DNA from: Cocos nucifera
Lineage: Eukaryota; Streptophyta; Magnoliopsida; Arecales; Arecaceae
Direction: 5' to 3'
Assembly (NCBI GenBank): GCA_006176705.1
Contig: QRFJ01003336.1
Location: 133,015 to 197,014, forward strand
Length of the DNA: 64,000 nucleotides
Shown: piece by piece, positions 1 through 11,600 of the stretch
How the letters are laid out: every line of letters begins with the position of its first letter
How positions within the stretch are numbered: position 1 is the first letter of the stretch
Program-made: the position numbers and the translations under genes
Notes under the pieces: generated by a model
What the model saw: the letters and a program-made list of their open reading frames with translations, nothing else
Database searches by the model: none
Told to the model about the DNA's origin: nothing

Positions 1-117
1 GCCAATTAAATACTTAGGAGAAAAGATTGAATCGGTAATCGAAGACCAGTCTCGTGATTGGCTACTCCTTTCATCTAAAGCAACAAAATCATTTTGAACT
101 CAGGAGTGGGGGACAAG
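1..117 (+). mobile_element. 3' internal end of an LTR retrotransposon, with polypurine tract
   Basis: This stretch lies directly upstream of the LTR at 118. It ends in a polypurine tract, AGGAGTGGGGGACAAG, at about 102-117, the usual primer for plus-strand DNA synthesis. The layout resembles the 3' end of element C further along (TTTTGAACTCAGAAGTGGGGGG before its LTR), so it is probably a gypsy element of similar type. The coding part lies outside the window. Confidence 0.6.
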
Positions 118-933
118 TATTGGGGAGGTTATTCGCCATCCAACCCGACATCCCTCCTCGAATTACAATCGAACACTTATCAATAGAGCAACCTTAGTAT
201 TATGAAGGTTATCCATCATTCGATCGGACATTCCCTCGAATTTCAATTAAGAACCCACCGACAAGACATCCTCGAATGTTAAAGAAAGATCCAAGAAATT
301 AAGATGAAATAACTTTATGTCATCAGCTTCCATCCAATATTTTGATTAGACATTTATTGATCCTACGATCGGGGTCCTACCAATGACGAGGAATAAAGCC
401 CAGTAACCTACACGAGCGCTGGTTCATCCAAGGTAGAGCCATGGCTTCGCACCGACCTCAAGCCACCGATCTATTCATCCAAATGGATGATCCTGGAAAC
501 CTCTCAACAACTTTTAAAATATGGATATGATCCATGACTGATAACCATAACTAACAATCCTGATTTATAGGTTAGTGGATAGATCCTCGATCCTAACGAC
601 TTATTAGATTGAGGCCTAGCAACCTGAGAAATTAGGACCTAATGGCCTATCAAGTTCCGGCATAACAACTTATAGCTCCACATCTAAAGAGAGAATACGA
701 AAATCCTTAGGTAAGCTCAACTTTAGAGAACACCTCTATACTCTTGTTCTCCCTCGCTCTCTTTCTTCTACTATTCTCAAGCTCTAGTTGACTCGAGCAT
801 CAGAGGGTTCTTCACCGAAAAATTCTCGATGAGAGTGGATTTCTCTTATGGATTCTCTTTGATGCCGAGCTCCCGAGTCGAAAGGATTTTAACTTGAATC
901 ACATCTGGTTCGAACCAAAGTCTTGCAGCAACA
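118..933 (+). mobile_element. 3' LTR of a plus-strand LTR retrotransposon
   Basis: The 816-bp segment begins TATTGGGGAGG directly after a polypurine tract and ends CTTGCAGCAACA. The end matches the style of the other LTRs in this window (GGAGCAACA, GCGTCAACA), and the start resembles the TATTGTGG start of elements A and B. The motif AGAGGGTTCTTCACCG near 806-821 is also found in comparable positions in those LTRs. The flanking 934-938 (ATACC) should be the right-hand target duplication, but the left copy is outside the window, so the boundaries rest on motif evidence only. Confidence 0.55.
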
Positions 934-959
934 ATACCACTATTTGGATTGTAAATTAA

Positions 960-1500
960 TATGGGGCCCTACATATCCTCTGGGGGATTTGATCCAAAAG
1001 ATATGCAGCTATCCACCATGCATTTGGTTTGTGAGTTTGGATCAAGGCGTGACACTAAGAGCTCGTCTTCATACTTAGGTGAGAAAATGCATGGCATCAG
1101 GTGCCTCCTATATATACATAAAAATGTTGTTATTGATGCTTTTTTTTTTTGGATAAATCAATTTAACATGTTTCTAGTATCGGTGAATCGGCTTGCTTTA
1201 GTTAGCAAATCCTTTTATTTAGCAACTAGAAGTTTTGTATTTTAATCTTAGACATAGCAAACATGTATCCCTGAATATTTTGGATCCAGATAATTATAGC
1301 TTATGTTGATCCCCTCTCTCTTTCTCAAGAAAAAAATAATGATAATTTCCAATGCACATACTAGTTGACATATTTTAAGCTAACCGGTTCATTTTCTACC
1401 ATATGACCTGTATCTTCCCCTACTTAGTTGGATGACTAGAAAAAGGAAAAAGGCCATTAGGCTAATCTCGGCAAATAAATCTTGTTTTCAGCACAAAGAT
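960..1500. repeat. Diverged direct duplication, copy 1
   Basis: About 540 bp that is recognisably repeated at 2,290-2,820 in the same orientation. Shared stretches include TTTATTTAGCAACT, AATCTTAGACAT, GATAATTATAGCT, TCATTTTCTACCATA and GGATGACTAGTA-like blocks in the same order and similar spacing. Neither copy contains a convincing ORF (the 94-codon ORF at 961 is not conserved in the second copy). It may be two copies of an unrecognised repeat or a local duplication. Confidence 0.5.
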
Positions 1501-2289
1501 CTCTTTTGATTTAACGTCTACAAGATTGATGCCACATGGTATGCAGGGAGATATTGAAAGCCAAATTATAATTTGACATGGTAAAAGAATAGTAAGAACT
1601 TAAAAATAGAATTAAAAAAATATTATAAATGGAATGTATTTAATGATTATTGACTATTTTACTTTTAGCATCTCATTAATAAAAAACATCAACAATGGAA
1701 AAGATAAATTATATAACATAATAGTTGAACGTTTGTAGTAGGATAAATAAATATGTGATATGGAGATATCCGATCCTTTTAATTTGATGCAAAAGATTCC
1801 AATTTTTTCTCTTTTAAACTTGGGCAATTGTTTTCATTTTAGTTGAAGCATTTATCTTGTGATTATTTCAACAATTACATCCATGTGACATGTAGGAAGA
1901 TATTGAAAACCAATATATAATTTGATGCAGTAGAAAATTAATAAATAAACAATTATATTATAATATACAATACTAATATTATCAATTTCTAATAATATTA
2001 TAATATTATAAATAATAATATTATAATATAAATTTAATTAGTATTATTAATATTATACTATTGATAGTTTATTTGTAATATATTATAATATTTTTAATAT
2101 TAATGTTAATGATATTATAGTAGTATAAATTTTGTTAGTGGTCATATTACAGTCGTATATTTTAATTTTGTAAGATTGTTCCAACAGTCCTATTCAATTT
2201 ATATTGCTAGAAGTATTATTGTTGTAATAATATTACCAAAAATTTAAGATGATATTATAAAAAATGATAGGTCTTATATACATGTCCTT
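1501..2289. other. AT-rich spacer between the two duplicated segments
   Basis: Very AT-rich sequence with no gene. A further short repeat pair lies here: a block around 1,526-1,595 (GGGAGATATTGAAAGCCAA) recurs around 1,878-1,945 (AGGAAGATATTGAAAACCAA). About 1,940-2,130 consists almost wholly of ATT/TAT runs with many short dyads. Confidence 0.6.
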
Positions 2290-2820
2290 TGCGGATTTAA
2301 CCATGGGGATATGCGGCCATGTTCCATGCATTCAGCTTGTGAGTTCAGATCAGAGGATACGATGATTTTCATGTATTCTGCATCATTAACTTTCATGTGT
2401 CCATACATCGTTGACTTTCATGAACTCTGCATTCAGCTCGTGAGTTTAGGTCAGAGCATCACACTGAGAGCCTGAATTCATAATTGGGTAAGATAATGCA
2501 TGGCGTTGGAAGCCTCCGCTATATATATAAAAGGATTGCTATTAAGGCTTTTTATATACCTTTTTATTTAGCAACTGGAAGTTGTGTTTGAATCTTAGAC
2601 ATTGCATGCGTATATCTCCAAATATTTGGATTTGGATAATTATAGCTCAAGTGGATCCCCCTCTCTTTCTAAAAGAAACCATTGTTTTAGTTGTGCATAC
2701 CAAGTTAACAAGTTCATTTTCTACCATACGAACGGTATCCCCCTTCTTGGCTGGATGACCAGTACAAGAAATGGGCCATTGTGCTGATCTCTGGAAATAA
2801 GTACTAGTTTTCATTTGCAA
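2290..2820. repeat. Diverged direct duplication, copy 2
   Basis: Second copy of the segment at 960-1,500, same orientation, with small indels and many substitutions. It contains its own internal echo: the phrase CATTCAGCT(T/C)GTGAGTT occurs twice, at about 2,330 and 2,431. Confidence 0.5.
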
Positions 2821-2840
2821 ATATATATATATATATATAT
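2821..2840. repeat. (AT)n microsatellite
   Basis: Ten uninterrupted AT units. Similar tracts occur at 4,601-4,623, 4,743-4,762 and 16,481-16,506. Confidence 0.9.
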
Positions 2841-4600
2841 TTTTGACTCCATGTCAATAAGAGGGTGATAGGAGGAGTAAAAGATCCACATCTTTTGCAA
2901 TGCATGAGGCCCAGCATAAACTTTTGCTATGCTCTGAATCAAGGAGGCATCGGAGATTCCCATTTCTTAATGTGCATCTAAAAGTTCGAATTTTTCATAC
3001 TCCTTTAGTAATCAACGAGGACAGGTCATGGGCCAGAGAGAGGCCCGGAAATAAGCCCAGATGGAAAATGAAGGTAAAAATAGAGATTTCAATGCAAATA
3101 TTATCCCTTTTAATTTTGTGTTTTTGGGTTGCATCAACAAGGGGGGAAAAAAATCAGCAAAATGGATAAAGATGTGCCAACCGTTAGAGTTACTCGTACT
3201 AGATTGGACAATCTGATACAACCATATTTGGTATTAAGATAGCTGTTCGCCCACGCTTGCTGGAGGCATTCGAGGGATAAGACGGCGTGAGGTAGGTCCT
3301 CCCACTTTGTCTTTTTATTTTTATTTTTTATTCTCCTTTTCAGGCCGACTTTATCATAAACATGGTAATCTATGATTGGACTCGTGGATGATTTACTTTA
3401 AGCAGCTTGATATTTAACATAAATATATTTAGATAGTAAATGAATCAACATGTCTAAATTTATTTATTAAATATATTAGATTTATATTTAAATCTTGATC
3501 TTTTTAACTCATTTAATAATTAACAATCTAAAAATATATTTAAGCTATTTTTATTTTATTTAATCCAACCTATTTAATATATTTAATTTATTTAAATATA
3601 TTTAATTTATTTTAAATTTATTAAATTTATTTAATTTAATTTAATTGATTTGATAAATGAATTATGTGAATTAAATTGGATAATCTATTTAATAAGAAGA
3701 ATTTGATGCATATATGAAATTTTGATTTATTCAATAAATAGATCTAATTCAAGTTGTTGAATTTTTTATTCGGTGTCAATCATATCCGATCCGATCTAAT
3801 TGCCACCCATGTTAAACTGTGGTAATTATGGAGTTTGCTTCTAAACTTGGCCGCAGGATAAAAAAAAAAAAAATTTAAGCAAGAGAGAGAAAAAATAATG
3901 TTAGGCCCGGTCTCATTGTAGAAACATAAAAAAAAAATAAAAAATAAAAAAAATAAAAAAGTAATCTAAAAATTTGCATTTTTAAATCCAGTTTGTAGGA
4001 CCTTCCATATATTTGACAAGGTACTTAAGGCCTAAACCATCCATAAAATTCTCTCCCCTCTCTTAACCATTAATCCCAACTCACCTTCTTCTCGATTTAG
4101 TCCTATTCATCAGCCGTGCTTGCAGCGACAGACCTGACCGACCATAGCAAAGAAACACACGTTCGAGATCTGTTCTGATTGGTATTACCTGGCAGGTCTC
4201 CATCCTTCTTGTCGACTGCGGAACATTTCTTTCTCGTCCGTGGGAGTACGTGTGAATGCGACGGGAATGGGTAAAATTTGGGCCGAGACGAGGAATCGAA
4301 AGTGAGAGGAAACGGAATGGGGAGGGATGATCTGGCGGCACGTGCGTTTTGGGCTGCGGCAGGAGCATGTGCAGGCTTTTATCACGGTTGGCAGCATCCT
4401 TGTAGGTATGTGATCCCGAGGCAGATATTACACGGACCTTTTGCCCGAAAAATTATCTACTGTAGGTAAAATATTTATAAATTTTGATTAACTATTTTTT
4501 TCATCTTATAACTAAGATCAATTTAAATAAATAATTAAATAAAAAATAATTAATATATAAATTTTAATTTATTTTATTTATAATAAAATAAGTCAATCTA

Positions 4601-4623
4601 ATATATATATATATATATATATA
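4601..4623. repeat. (AT)n microsatellite
   Basis: Uninterrupted AT dinucleotide tract ending in ATACACCC. Confidence 0.85.
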
Positions 4624-4742
4624 CACCCATCTTATCAATATTATTAGTGGATAAAAATATAAATTATTTTGAATTTTTCAATGCTACCACTGCAACTAAT
4701 CCCTTTGCCACTAATCAATTACCGGTAGTAATTATTATTATT

Positions 4743-4762
4743 ATATATATATATATATATAT
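4743..4762. repeat. (AT)n microsatellite
   Basis: AT tract directly after an (ATT)n run, inside AT-rich intergenic DNA. Confidence 0.85.
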
Positions 4763-7700
4763 TATTGTGACATGTTACTCATGTTGCATAAATGTAAATC
4801 AATATTAGCTTGGTTTGAAGAACAAGAACTCGTCATCTTCTCTAAAATTTGGAGATAATAGAATTTGCTATTTTTTCTAAGAAAGAACCACTCGGTCCTT
4901 CAATTAGTTTTGAGTAAGTTCCATGGCTGAGAGTGCCTGGGCAACGAAATCACTCAACAGAGACACGAAAATCTATGGAAGAATGTGAAATTAATCATCA
5001 ACACCTGCAACTCCTCGGACTCTTTGAATTTCTTTTTCCTTCGTAATAAGCAACCCCATGCATGTATAGCAACTATAAATTTTAAGGTCAAATTTTGAAT
5101 GGTTTGTTACTAAGTATTATGACCAGAATAATTATATCAGGATGAGATTTGCCACTTGCCATCTCTCTCTCAAAATAAAATAAATAAAAAATTAAAAGAA
5201 GCCTTGCAAAAAAAGGCTCATGTTGAGTTTGCTATCTTGTGTAACGATGGATGGAAAGAGATGCTTCTTTACCACTTAACTCCATTATATATATATTTTT
5301 TCTTTTTTTCCACCCTATATCCAATAGCAGTAAGAGTTTGATCCAACTTAATCAAGTGATATCTTTTTGATTAACCCATCTATAAATATCGACATTTATG
5401 CTATAGTGGTAGAGTTCCACATAAATATGAAATTTTGCTCAAATTTTCATATATCCTTTTCATTTATTGAAAAAGGGAGAGGGCTTATCCACTAGCGAGC
5501 CATCTAATTATAGATGCGGCCGTTGGATGCTACACTAATTGGTACCTATATCAACTCCTAAATATATGGGCTATAAATAATTTGATACAATTTTCCAGCC
5601 TATCACTAGCTCAACCTCCCATATCTTTCCAAAAAGATGTTTGGTCTCTTGGATGGGCGGACCACTTTAGCTTTATAGAGGTCTAAAGCTAACTGCTCCA
5701 TATGGTATTATGCAAAAATACCAGTAATGTTCGGATCATGTGATATTTTTTATCGGATGATTACCAAAAACGCACATTCCCACCTTGCAGCCATAGACAA
5801 CAAGTTACAATTATAGTCATTTTCTCCCTCTCTCACTAGGATTTGTCATTTAGTTCTAATCCCATTAAGAAGTAAGAAGCATTGTTCTCTTGTAATCAAA
5901 TCCTTTTCAATATGAGTTGTCATGCAAAAGATGATAACTGCTGATGGTGATTTTGTCTTGTAAATGGTTAACAATGCTCCCTCTAGTCCTCTCTCTCACC
6001 CTCTATCAACCTCCATATCTAAAGAACAAACAAATGGGCGTGGTGAATCTTAGAATCTATCTAATCACGCAAACCTCGCGAAGATATGAACCGGTTAATA
6101 CTCCATATTTTTTGTTCCGAAATGAGAAAACTGCACAAGTTATCTCGACCAATTGGCGAAATTTTTATTCCCAAACCTAGACTTTCTCTTCAATGAAATC
6201 CAAATTAATTAATAGTTTGCGCATGGCAGGATTACACCAGGCTTGATCCTGAAGGATTCAGTTGGAAATTACCATTTGACACATAAAATTGAGAAACAAC
6301 CTAGATCTTACTGAGAATTGGACTGTTCCTGATCCAAATTCGTTAAGCAAACGAGTTAATTTTGTATCGAAATACTAGATCCTGAAACTGTTTAGCCAGA
6401 TCCAAGATCCGTCTTGATTGATTTATGCCATGATGAAATCGAAAGAGAAAGAGCGGAATAAAAACATGGAAAAGTATTTGCTCCTTGGAGCCAAATTTGT
6501 TCGAAATTTAACCACCAACCCTTTTGTGGACGTGACTTAAAAAAGCGTGGGTCAAAAGTCTAGAAGCTAAAAAAGTTACCTTTGCTTGTTAGCCAAGCTA
6601 TGGAGTAATGAGTTGAGCTGTAGATGCTAGAGATTGGTGGGTCATCTATTCCTCTACCATATATATTTATGCACCACCATACCCTCTTCTGTGCATTGCA
6701 ACCACTCTCAATGCTAACCATGTGCTTACCATTTCTATAAACGGAGCAGGAATAATACCATGTCACCCTATATGTCAGCACCATTGGTAAAATTATATCC
6801 AAAATCCAAACTTATTAATAACTAATATTCCACCAGCTTGCAAATTACCAATGGGCGAATACCATCTTAGCCAGGTTCTCTCTCAGGCTATTGATTCCGA
6901 TTAGCATGTGGTGTGCTGGCCTCACTGGAGACCGCATGATGAGGGGTATCTCAGCGTGGTGTTTAACTATGGTCAGAAGATGGTAGTTTTGTGCTCCGTA
7001 TGCACACCATATCTCAGAGTGGAAGACAAATGAAACAGGACAAAATTAATTAAAAGAATGGCTACAAATCAGTTAGGATTGAATGGTTCAGATTTACAGG
7101 GTTATTTAGTAGCGGTCTTCTGTTATCTTTGGGACAATATACCTAAAGATATTGTACCAAATTAAGGAGTATCGTTATTTTGTGAAAACATTCAGTCAAT
7201 GCTTCTAAACGGTGTCATATTCTTATGCTGCACTCGTTCATGTGCCTTTGTCTCGAGGAATCGATCCCTCCTAAAGAGGAGATGAGACCAAATTACCTAA
7301 AAGAAGTTAATATTCGCGGATATTATCCCCGCTGAAAAGTTATAACTTATTCTCTCTCTTTTTTTTTTTTTAAATTTTATAATTTAGTTTCGCTTCTTTC
7401 CTTCACCAATCCCATGAGCGATTTAACATGAAGCAACTAAGAAAAATATAGTTGGATATATATAACTCTCAGCTGAATTTCTAGTCATGATGCGTGGTTT
7501 CCGATTTAGTTAATTTCTTTTTACTCCCTAAACCTTCTAATAATTCAAGAAAAATATCTAAGTGAAAGATCAAGTAGAACAAGCAAGATGGATCATTTTT
7601 CTTTCTTTGGATCAAACTCGAGAGAACTAACAATGGTACGTAACAACTGAAAAAAAAAAAAAAAAAAAAATGGCACAAGCCCATATGAATTATCACATAA

Positions 7701-7864
7701 CATCTATGCAAGTTCACCATGGTTATTGTAGAGCAACATCGATATAATTCCGATCACTCAGTTATCTTATTTCATGAAGAAAGATTTTTCTTAAAAAAAA
7801 AAAAAATCATTTATCATGGTCGTGGAGGGGGAAGGGAAATTACAAGAGATGAGGAAGAATTACA

Positions 7865-8170
7865 TCAACCTACTCGAATTTTCTTGCTGGGAAGAGCGAG
7901 AAAAATAGAGGTAAGATCACGTGGAACTGGGTGGAAACCCTGAGGTGGAGGCTCGACTTTCCTCTTAACCGGCGGGGGCTTCCTCGGGGCCGGCGGGCAA
8001 ACCAACGCCGGCTTCAGTACATGCTCTTCGGACTTCGGTGTCACGCACTCCACCTCGTTCTTGGGAGAAGACTCCGGCTGGGGCTCATCGACGGGCTTGT
8101 TGGTATGGTTCCCTGTGGTCCGAATTGGTGGGAGGCATGGCAATCCGCCATCGACAAGCTCTAAGCCCAT
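7865..8170 (-). CDS. SMR: SIAMESE-RELATED (SMR)-like cyclin-dependent kinase inhibitor
   Basis: A 101-residue intronless ORF read on the minus strand. SMR proteins are small plant-specific inhibitors that bind CDK-cyclin complexes in the nucleus and promote the switch from mitosis to endoreduplication or growth arrest. What I see: a TPKSEEH segment at residues 44-50 (a TP site in the usual SMR position), CPPAPRKPPP at 58-67 followed by basic KRK, then FHPVPRDLTSIFLAL at 79-93, resembling the F..PPDL..VF block of the family, and a basic tail KKIRVG. The frame stays open upstream to an ATG at 8,272, but that 34-residue extension is Ser/His/Pro-rich. I prefer the ATG at 8,170 because family members are about 80-130 residues and many start with a short acidic/hydrophobic N-terminus like MGLELVDGG. 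A TATA box lies about 200 bp upstream. Family assignment is from motif memory, not a search. Which SMR it is cannot be told. Confidence 0.7.
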   Translation of the reverse strand: MGLELVDGGLPCLPPIRTTGNHTNKPVDEPQPESSPKNEVECVTPKSEEHVLKPALVCPPAPRKPPPVKRKVEPPPQGFHPVPRDLTSIFLALPSKKIRVG

Positions 8171-8367
8171 CGCTTCAAGTTGACGAGAGGAAGAGTGGGA
8201 GAGACAAGAACTGGGCTGGGGTAATTGAAGACGTGGATGGTGATGGTGGGGGGATGAAGGAGTAAACCGCAAGGGCTTAAGGAGGGGAAGGGCAGGCGTG
8301 GAGACACATGAGATGGTGGTGATGATGGGCTTGGCAAGAGGAGATGCGAAAAAAAAGGAGAACAGAA

Positions 8368-8375
8368 TTATATAG
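8368..8375 (-). promoter_or_regulatory. TATA box of the SMR-like gene
   Basis: CTATATAA on the minus strand, about 200 bp upstream of the preferred start codon at 8,170. This predicts transcription starting near 8,340 and a 5' UTR of roughly 170 nt. The longer ATG at 8,272 would also lie downstream of that start, so the TATA box does not decide between the two. Confidence 0.45.
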
Positions 8376-8418
8376 AGGTAGCGCAGAGAGTTAAATAGTC
8401 ACAAAGTCACGCACGCAC

Positions 8419-8422
<4 letters not shown>

Positions 8423-8462
<40 letters not shown>
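8423..8462. repeat. (GA)20 microsatellite upstream of the SMR-like gene
   Basis: Forty bases of uninterrupted AG units, reading as (CT)n on the gene's strand, about 50-90 bp upstream of the TATA box. GA/CT tracts are common in plant core promoters and can bind GAGA-type (BBR/BPC) proteins. A role here is inference. Confidence 0.9.
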
Positions 8463-8466
<4 letters not shown>

Positions 8467-8597
8467 CAAATGATTGTGGGGAATGAGGTAGCTAGGAGGG
8501 AGGTTCGGAAGGTACAGAGAGGAAAAGGTAAGAAGCCGAAAGAACAAGGAAATAGGAGTTAAGGCGGCCTTAACTCTGGGCTTGGCTGTAGCTACCT

Positions 8598-8613
8598 GGG
8601 GCTACGTAGCCCC
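8598..8613. promoter_or_regulatory. 16-bp perfect palindrome with a TACGTA core
   Basis: GGGGCTACGTAGCCCC, perfectly self-complementary, containing an ACGT core of the type bound by bZIP factors. It lies about 225 bp upstream of the TATA box of the SMR-like gene and is immediately followed by a second palindrome at 8,618. Confidence 0.5.
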
Positions 8614-8617
8614 CCAA

Positions 8618-8628
8618 GTGGGTCCCAC
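8618..8628. promoter_or_regulatory. TCP-type binding motif
   Basis: GTGGGTCCCAC, a palindrome that contains the class I TCP consensus GGNCCCAC on both strands. A site II-like TGGGCC follows at 8,671-8,676. TCP factors are known to bind such elements in growth and cell-cycle gene promoters. Occupancy here is inferred only from sequence. Confidence 0.4.
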
Positions 8629-8679
8629 AAGTTGGCCACCGTAGTACAGGTGGGGTTCACCATGGTCCGGTGGGCCAGG

Positions 8680-11600
8680 GGTCCACAGAGCCCATGGTTA
8701 AGATGTTGCCTTGGTAGCGCAATGGCTCGATTCCAGCAATCCAATTTTTTGCTGTTCCTATCACCCAGTTCATCCATAATTACCCAGGAGAAGTGTTACA
8801 TGATGAATCAGAGTAAAAAGGTATTGGCCCATTCGCCATTATATATGACAGCCCCTTTTTCTCCCTTGGAAGAAAGATCGACAACTTTGTAAACTAGGTG
8901 AAGATTTTGGGAGCATTCATGTCATTTTATGAGGATTTAACTCCGGAAAAGCATTAAAAGTATATTTATTAGGGCATTTAATTTTCGTTCTCATGTTTCC
9001 TTCTCAGTCCACCTCAGTAAAATCCACAAAAAGTTAAGAGAGATCTTCCAGCCCCATTTAATGGTGTTATCTAAAGAATCTCCCCCGAAATCTTACAGAA
9101 CCACAAGAATGCCACTACTTTCAAGGTTAACACTAGGTTTCATGATCCAAAGCCAGATCCCTCGCTCCTTTGGCCTAGAGGCAAAAGCTGTTCATATCAC
9201 ATGGTATTTGTTGGGTTAGGAGGGGATAACTTTCCTTCTAAGATTTAACTAATCAAACCAGCCTTCCTTTAAACTGAAAAAGGCTGGCAAATAATTAAAA
9301 AAAAAGAAAAGAAAAGAAAAACATAATTAAGGTAGTATAATGACTGCCATGTAATGATTAAATTGGGTGGCTAATGCCACCTCCATCGACGATCCAATCC
9401 ACTTAGGTCCATGTAAGTCTCGCTCAATCGGATGGTTCTCCGACAAAATTAATTTATGGGGTTGATGACTTAATGAAAGGTGGTTGCCTCGGGGGGCACC
9501 AAATATTTCGGTTGATCCTAGGACCACTGGCTGGCCAAAGGTGCAGCTCAAACACCCCTCTTCATGAAAGGTGGTATGGGTGAGTGCATATTGCCACGTG
9601 CTAGCACTCAGAGGATGTTTGATATACGAGCTTGTTCTATTGAGGTCGTAGATGGCTGTTCTTAAAAGCTTAACTAATTGGTCTGGTGAGTGGGATATGT
9701 GAAGGCAAACATTGTTGGACTACATATCCATTATTAAATAATACGGAGCAGCATGTTGGAGAAATAGGCCAAAAACGTATGGCATAACATTTTCGGTACC
9801 ATGGGAAAAAGGAAGAAATAATCCATGAGATCAGACAAATTTGGTTATTTGGGTTGTTGGCAGCGGACTTGAGCCTTGAAATCATCGGATATATCCCGAT
9901 CCAAGTAATTCTCGCTATGTAAATATTGGTGATATATGTTGCACAGGGAAGAACTCTTTGGCAATAATTCATATAGAAGGACAGGCATATTCTTTTCTTA
10001 TAGGTAAACACAACCACGCACATTAAAGTGCTTTCGTAAGAGAGGAGGAATCACGATCCTAAGAGTTGGTCAAAAAGAAATGGAAGGATATGAAGGATGA
10101 AAGATATCCACATATTTGGAACAGTGGGTGGTTGGCAAATGGGCATAAGCCATTACATACCACTTTACTTTGATGATGCTTTTTTCCTATATGTGATCTT
10201 TTTATCAATAGGGACGAGCGATATTATGGAAGAATAAAAGTTGCAATGGTCAAAATGTGCGAATCGAATGTTTCCATAGGTAGGATGTGTATGGAGCAAG
10301 AAAGGATTCACGTGCATGGAGTGATAAGGAAGTCCACCCACTGCAAACTTAAGGGTGGTTTCTTGTTGGATGTTGGTATATATACATAGCTAGTCATCAT
10401 GGGCGATTTTAATTTCGAGTAGAAACGATAACCTTTTCAAGAAATGCAGGAACAAAGGTTCTTAAGGTGAATAAAAATGCGCAATTACATTAATATGCGT
10501 TATCATACGAAGAGGAACCAAGAAAAAAACATAGGAGGGGAAAAAAAAGGCAAACAAGGTGATTAGGGTGTACTGGGAGAATCCTGGCGTATAAAAAGCA
10601 TGGGTTCTTGACTACTTGTTTGTTTCACCCATTAGACCTCGATAAAACTTCTTCCGCAAGGATGATCATTTTATCATATATAGAAGACCACCTTTAGTAA
10701 TACTAAGGAAATAAAGGTTATTCTCATAAAAAGGGGAGGGGAGCGGCAATAGGCAAGAATAAAGGTGTTGTATGTATATGAGGAAGAATAAAAGTTCATT
10801 GCACGGAACATATATATATTTGCTAGAGAGAGTACGGAGCAGGAATAGAAGCATACAGAGAGGGTGAAAGCAAAGTCCACCGTAGTAGAAATAATGGATC
10901 GTTTCAGACGGTTAGTTAGCGTAGTAAAACATTGATTAGAACTTGATGTGTATTTTTTGTTTACGTATTCAGAGAGCAAGTCCTTCAGCACTTCTATCAA
11001 AGAACAGGGGCTCTTTTGGTCATTGTGCTACATAAATCCATTTAATTGGAGGAATCATTAAGGAGTGTGGAGCACGAAAGGAAGCGCATGGAGTCCGAGA
11101 GAGGGGTGAGGGAAGACCATAAAAAAGAAATGGAGACCCAACAGAAATGATAAAAAGGAGGCTAGCATGAAATTGAGTGAAGTAAAAGAGCACGAGATCC
11201 TTCGAAGTAATGATCCGAAAAAACTAACGAGGTCAACAGCATCAGATCCATGGACAAGAAAGAGAAGAAGCACATGAAACCAGCCTTTTTGTTTTATTAC
11301 TTGTCTTGAAGTTCTCGTAACAATACTCGACTCCTCTTCATCCATGACAGTTAGACAAAAGAGCATGAAGAGGGTTACCTTTTTTTTTCTATTTTTTTTA
11401 ATAGTTCCCCTCCCTTTTTTTTAGTAGTTCATGGCAGGTTATTAGCGACTACGTGCTTGAATCTTAAGAGGAGTAAGGTGAACTCTTCCTCCACGTCACA
11501 TGCCCTCAGATGCACATGGAATGAAGGAAAAGTGGAAAAAGAAAAGAAACGTACCATTTACTCCAACGTAATAACTGAGCATTAAAGCTTCTCCACCCGC

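Larger units (their letters stand above)
2841..7864. other. Intergenic DNA, no supported gene
   Basis: AT-rich with several homopurine runs. 3,400-3,760 is a run of degenerate TTTAATTTATTTAA-like sequence. All ORFs here are short (under 100 codons), low in complexity or lacking any recognisable motif, on both strands. A slightly GC-richer patch at 4,080-4,460 also gives only unremarkable overlapping ORFs. The part next to the SMR gene (about 7,480-7,864) would hold that gene's 3' UTR. Confidence 0.6.

Noticed and set aside
8171..8272. N-terminal 34-codon extension of the SMR-like ORF
   Set aside because: Ser/His/Pro-rich and atypical for the family; the downstream ATG gives the usual length. 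Not excluded outright.
8708..8745. tRNA-like words (GGTAGCGCAATGG, then GCTCGATTCC)
   Set aside because: The A- and B-box-like words are only a few bases apart and no cloverleaf can be drawn.
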